From NCBI GenBank assembly GCA_024336345.1, contig JANFOG010000001.1:5208001-5272000 (forward strand): a DNA stretch of 64,000 bases, read 5' to 3'. Positions 60,199 to 64,000 of this stretch are shown in pieces (position 1 is the stretch's first letter; each line of letters begins with the position of its first letter). A model generated the notes under the pieces. It searched no databases and was not told the origin of the DNA. It saw only the letters and a program-made list of their open reading frames with translations. The DNA comes from Mariannaea sp. PMI_226. Lineage: Eukaryota; Ascomycota; Sordariomycetes; Hypocreales; Nectriaceae. The position numbers and the translations under genes are program-made.

Positions 60199-62715
60199 GG
60201 TCAATGGCAGGCAATATGAGAGAACTAATACTGCAGAGAAATAATCTAAGCCAACAAAATGAGGAAATAAAAAAGTACAAGGGAAGACTCAGAGAAGAAA
60301 GACCGCATCCTGAGATGTTTCCAGAATGCTGGGTTCCCCAAGGCCTTATAACACTTGCCAGTGCGTGGGAACAGAAACGTAAACGGCCCCATCCGAGTGG
60401 CGCCCCTGCTTTTTTCTTTCTTCTTTTTTTTTTAACCCAAACCTAACAGGAGTCAAGATCCAGGTACACCGAAGGGCTAGAAGTGAGCCAGAAGCTCTGT
60501 GGACGGGTCGGGCCTGGGCCCGGGGGAGCACTACTGTAAAAGCTCCATTGTGTCATCCTTGGGGCTCTTCGCGACAGAGAGCACGAGTGGAGAAAAGGCC
60601 GAATAGGAACCGCTTCGGGCTGGAGGGCCCCAGTGGCGACTGCGGGAAGCTGCGGTTTTGCGAGGAGTCTCAGATGCTTTCTCTCTCAATTAGAGCGTCT
60701 GCCTACATGTGTCTTTGCGTGTCTTCGAAAAGGGCCTTTGCAAACGTGGGTAGCGATGTGTCATGGCTTCAGGCCAAGAGCCGACAGGGTCGATGACGCG
60801 ATCTGAGGTGATCGCTCCAGCTCCAGTTACAGCGCCTTTCAGAGCCAATCAGAGCCGATCCCACGGCAAATCTGCCATGCGGCTCCCGGGATGCTAGTTT
60901 TAAAGCCCGCAGGCCCTGTAAATCTTGCTAATGGTTTGCTTCACCTTCCGCTTCCAGTGCGATGCGGTCCCACCATCAAATATCTAACGTTGGTTAGTTG
61001 CTCCATCATGTATGAGTAGCTGATGTCTTTTCGATGGCTGGCGTTCCAAGCATCCCACGCATCCTCACATCACGCTGGCAGACTTTTCAGCTATTGAATA
61101 TGCTTAGGTCGCCGCAATGATGATGTGATGTGAGAGCAATTGCACTCAAGTTAGATGGTGGTCAAACTTGTAGATCTCTATTCCGTTTCTCCGTTGCTGT
61201 TATTCTTCCTCCCTGTTGGATCTGAAAATACAGGTAAAACACTCAGGCGTGACAAAGTCTTTGACTTAATTGGGCTCCGTGTATATTCATCTTTCCCGTC
61301 ATGCCCCAACCTTAGGCACGGCACAAGGATAATCTGCAGGCACTTTTCACGCACGGGGAGTTGAAAAGCTTTTTTGGACCCCCCAACTGGGTTATGGGGT
61401 GATTGCATCAGGCTGCAGGCGACTTTCATCATATCAGACGAGCACTACCTATCCATACTACTTTTTCCTTCATAGGTGGCCCGATGCTTCCCAATATCAA
61501 CATGGCTGACCGTAAACCCGTGATACTGCAACAACTGTCACTAACCGTATCCTAGATCCAAAATATCACAAGTTCCAAGCATTCCACATCAAGTTTTTAA
61601 TTGGCCTTGCCCGACTTACATAACCTACTGGGTTGCCTTTCGGCCCAGCCTAACGGCTGTTGGCCATGGCGGGCATGACGTGCGAGTGTGCCAAGACCAT
61701 AACCCCTAGAGTGGCAGTCGAGCCGATGTTACAGCTCTAGGGAGAACCGGTACCGACTCGATATGGGATGCTTCTTACATGAAATCGATCATATATCGGT
61801 TCGGTAAGTCCAGTCATCTCTTTCTCTTTCTCAGTGCAACATGTGATGATGGGGGGCTGTTTTGCCATCTGTACTGGGGTTGAATTATTTGCTGTTCAAT
61901 CTTGGGGAGAGACTGCGTCTCATTGAAATTATCCTCTCGTAAGTAATTACTAAGACGCCGTCTACGTGGGTATATGGACGTATGTTTCTTACATCTGTCA
62001 ATAACAAGCGCTAGATTCCCTAAATTTTCGAGGAAATCAGGAACCAGGCGGCCTTTATAAGCCCCCTCCCTTCCCAGTTTGAGGCTGACTCTCACCGTAG
62101 AACAGGATTACATAGGTTCACGAGTTTTTATTCTCCGCTAGATTATCAAGTTCTGTTTAACCCTAGATACTGCTCATTAAAGCACATAAATTTAATCCTT
62201 TTTCTTTCCCCAAATCCCCAAGCCAGTCTGTAATACATTCTAGACCGTCCTTCTTTTCTCAGGCACAGAAGTCCTTCTGGGAGTGTTATTATCCTTCAAA
62301 TGTGTCATTGCAATGGTCCAATTGCTCATTTCTTCTTCCGATTCGAAATGCATGGAGAAGTAATTGATGTTCCTTTTCTCATCCCGCCAAAATATTTCAA
62401 CAACGTACGTTTCTATTACAGAAGTCAGAGGGTCGGAGCGAAACCACCATCAAGGAACAGGGAGTGGAGAGATGGGTGCCCACCATTCGTCGTAAATCCA
62501 ACGACATCAGTGATTGTATCACCGAATATTCTTCCTTGCAACAGAAGAACTGAATCCATAGATTCGCACTCCGTGGCAGTTTCGTGATGGGGCGAATCTT
62601 CGATCCAGACGGCGCAGCCTCTCCCATCCAGTTCTTCAAAACAGTATTTCTTCTCTTTCGCACACAGTAGCATCTTCTCAAAAAGATATACACGAAACTA
62701 TATCGTTAAAAGAGG
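60199..62715. other. Intergenic upstream of MUP1-like gene
   Basis: About 2.5 kb. Frames up to 98 codons overlap on both strands (62300-62693) with no agreed reading. A pyrimidine-rich tract is at 60413-60435. No gene is supported with confidence. Confidence 0.45.
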
Positions 62716-63011
62716 TCAACATTCTAAGTAACCATGGCATATGCCTGCAATGACCATACCAGCCTGAAGTCGGGCTGATGTGATGTAAAGATTGGGATTG
62801 TATCGACCATCATCAGCTTGCCAAAATCTTTCAAGGTATGTCCCTTCCAATCGAGTACTCGTCGAACTAGATCAGCTTCCTTCTCCTTAAGCCATTTCTG
62901 GACTTTGGTTTGGGTCGATCGCGGAGCCTCCTGTTGGGCGTCTGGGTCAGAGGAGTGGGGGCTTGGATCCAGTAAATCCAGTCGTTCTACAGAGATGTCG
63001 TCTTCGCTCAT
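62716..63011 (-). CDS. Doubtful small protein, possibly tail-anchored, about 83 aa
   Basis: The ATG at 63011 opens an acidic then helical frame (MSEDDISVERLDLLDPSP, VQKWLKEKEADLVRRVLDW) that looks like real protein. If a 44-nt intron at 62764-62807 (GTCGAT...TTCAG) is removed, the frame continues as MMAGMVIAGICHGYLEC and stops at 62716, giving an acidic, amphipathic protein with a short hydrophobic tail. The donor is weak and the intron short. Unspliced, the frame ends at 62724 after RLVWSLQAYAMVT. No family is recognised. Confidence 0.4.
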
Positions 63012-63433
63012 CACGGTGAGCAGGATCGGATGGAGGGAGGTAGGACTATATTCTTAACAAATCAATATAGCAACAAACAGCTAGATGAGCTAGCGATAGA
63101 TGAAATAAAAAAAATGCCACCGCCTGAGCGAACTGCAACATGCACACTGAAGTATGCAGGGGCGGTGTGGCTGGGCAGAATGTGAGACAATGACAAGTGG
63201 TGATGGGACCTAAGACATGGAGGCAGGGAGGATATTGGCATGTATTGCTCTGAAAGGGGCTGTTGGGTCTCATAGTATGGGTAGAATAACTTATGAACCC
63301 ACGGGGGCCGTCATATAGATTGCGAGTCGAGATAGTTTCGAATTACGACTCCGCCCAGTCGGTCTTACTAGCCTCTACTATTTCTTTTGCTTATATATTA
63401 AAACCGGACCATGTTGTTCAACAAGTTACAACA
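63012..63433. other. Intergenic before tRNA-Pro
   Basis: No gene is supported. It contains the presumed promoter of the doubtful minus-strand gene ending at 63011. Confidence 0.4.
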
Positions 63434-63515
63434 GGCTTCGTGGTCTAGTGGTATGATTCGTGCTTTGGGATTTCTCAGCTGCACGAGGCCCCGGGTTCAA
63501 ACCCCGGCGGAGCCC
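63434..63515 (+). tRNA. tRNA-Pro (anticodon TGG) with intron
   Basis: GGCTTCG (63434-63440) pairs with CGGAGCC (63508-63514), discriminator C. The D arm is GGTCTAGTGGTAT. The anticodon stem is CGTGC/GCACG with loop TTTGGG and TGG at 63466-63468. A 10-nt intron occupies 63470-63479. The T arm is CCGGG-TTCAAAC-CCCGG. A T run just downstream (63518-63523) is a fitting polymerase III terminator. Confidence 0.96.
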
Positions 63516-63864
63516 AATTTTTTTCCTCTTTTGTTTATTTCTTGTCATAGGCAATAACTTGAGATTATACCATTTTCGCTCTATACTTTTTTTGGTAGAA
63601 TTTTTTTTGGCCCGGGGGGTTTCTATATCCTAACGAGCTATGTTGGCAAGTTCGGGAAACACGATCTTGGGAATATCCACCTCAATTACTTACCTAGGTA
63701 CATATCATGGTCAAAACCCAGTTGACCACATTGAAAGCTTGGGTTCGGCATATTTTTCTCCCTATAAAAGCACCAGCTTGGTTGCCGCTGCCGAAACATT
63801 TGGATATCCCATCTAAAAGCAATTCGCAGTCCGAACATCTGAAGACGCGACTACTCATCTAAAA
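63516..63864. promoter_or_regulatory. Promoter-like region with TATA box at right edge
   Basis: A TATAAAAG box at 63763-63770 lies about 95 bp before an ATG at 63865, the normal spacing of a strong fungal promoter. Confidence 0.45.
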
Positions 63865-64000
63865 ATGAGTCAGGACCACAAGAGTCAGCCACCCCTTTTC
63901 TCCAGGGTAGGGCATTTACCACTTCATGCTACAAAGTGATTTTAGGCAAAATACCTAAAAATAACAAAGGATTGTTTTTAGTATTAACTGTGTAAGTCTG
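63865..64000 (+). CDS. Possible first exon of a gene running off the window
   Basis: ATG at 63865 opens MSQDHKSQPPLFSR, then meets a possible GTAGGG donor after about 14 codons; the unspliced frame stops at 63937. With the upstream TATA box this may be the 5' end of a gene whose other exons lie outside the window. Too little is visible to name it. Confidence 0.3.

Noticed and set aside
62300..62693. Overlapping frames on both strands, including an 82-codon minus-strand frame with LLCAKEKKYCFEELDGRG
   Set aside because: Both strands are open and no splice arrangement links them convincingly to the frame starting at 63011.

Overview
The window is a gene-dense stretch of a filamentous ascomycete (Pezizomycotina; Sordariomycetes is my guess, not shown). 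The evidence is many short spliceosomal introns (about 40-119 nt, mostly GTRNGT...YAG), two nuclear tRNA genes with introns, and typical fungal families: a Zn2Cys6 regulator, an RLAQRAYR-type bZIP, a DUF3433-like membrane protein, Dal5-like MFS and MUP1-like permeases, and a HeLo/STAND-type N-terminal domain joined to ankyrin repeats. I resolved 18 protein genes by hand; each exon set given sums to a whole number of codons. I found no transposon, CRISPR array or virus remnant.

Layout, left to right: a thiolase-like protein ending in the peroxisomal signal AKL (496-2452,+) converges on a GH36 alpha-galactosidase (2642-4951,-). Then come a STAND-N/ankyrin protein with an acidic tail (6148-8850,+), an NmrA-like protein (9995-10921,+) converging on an MFS transporter (11150-12859,-), and a MATE transporter (14921-16384,+). 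The MATE gene converges, with 66 bp between stop codons, on a 2267-residue protein (16451-23414,-) that joins a ZNFX1/Upf1-type SF1 helicase, an NF-X1-like zinc-finger patch, a coiled coil and three CbbX/SpoVK-type AAA+ modules. A fungal gene of unknown function with a Cys-rich tail (24064-25484,+) is divergent from it.

A 4.4-kb gene-poor interval follows, then a BAR protein (29874-31280,+), cyclin H/Ccl1 of TFIIH (31753-32866,+), a Pxp2-like peroxisomal protein ending in SKL (34396-35350,+) and tRNA-Leu (35787-35888,-). An aldo-keto reductase (36294-37439,-) and a bZIP-like regulator (38031-39492,+) share a repeat-rich promoter. Next are a multi-pass surface protein with a duplicated Cys-rich ectodomain (40644-43897,+), a secreted GH3 beta-glucosidase (44711-47358,+), a C2H2 protein (49460-50389,-), a Zn2Cys6 regulator (53337-55191,-) divergent from an NAD-epimerase-like gene (55818-57016,+), a MUP1-type methionine permease (58491-60198,-), a doubtful small gene (62716-63011,-) and tRNA-Pro (63434-63515,+). 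A further gene may begin at 63865 and run off the right edge.

The genes do not form one pathway: there is no PKS, NRPS or terpene synthase core. The local themes are carbohydrate use (GH36, GH3), uptake and efflux (MFS, MATE, MUP1), peroxisomal matrix proteins (AKL and SKL tails) and two divergent regulator/oxidoreductase pairs. The most unusual protein is the helicase-AAA+ fusion. Family names come from reading the translated sequence without a database search.
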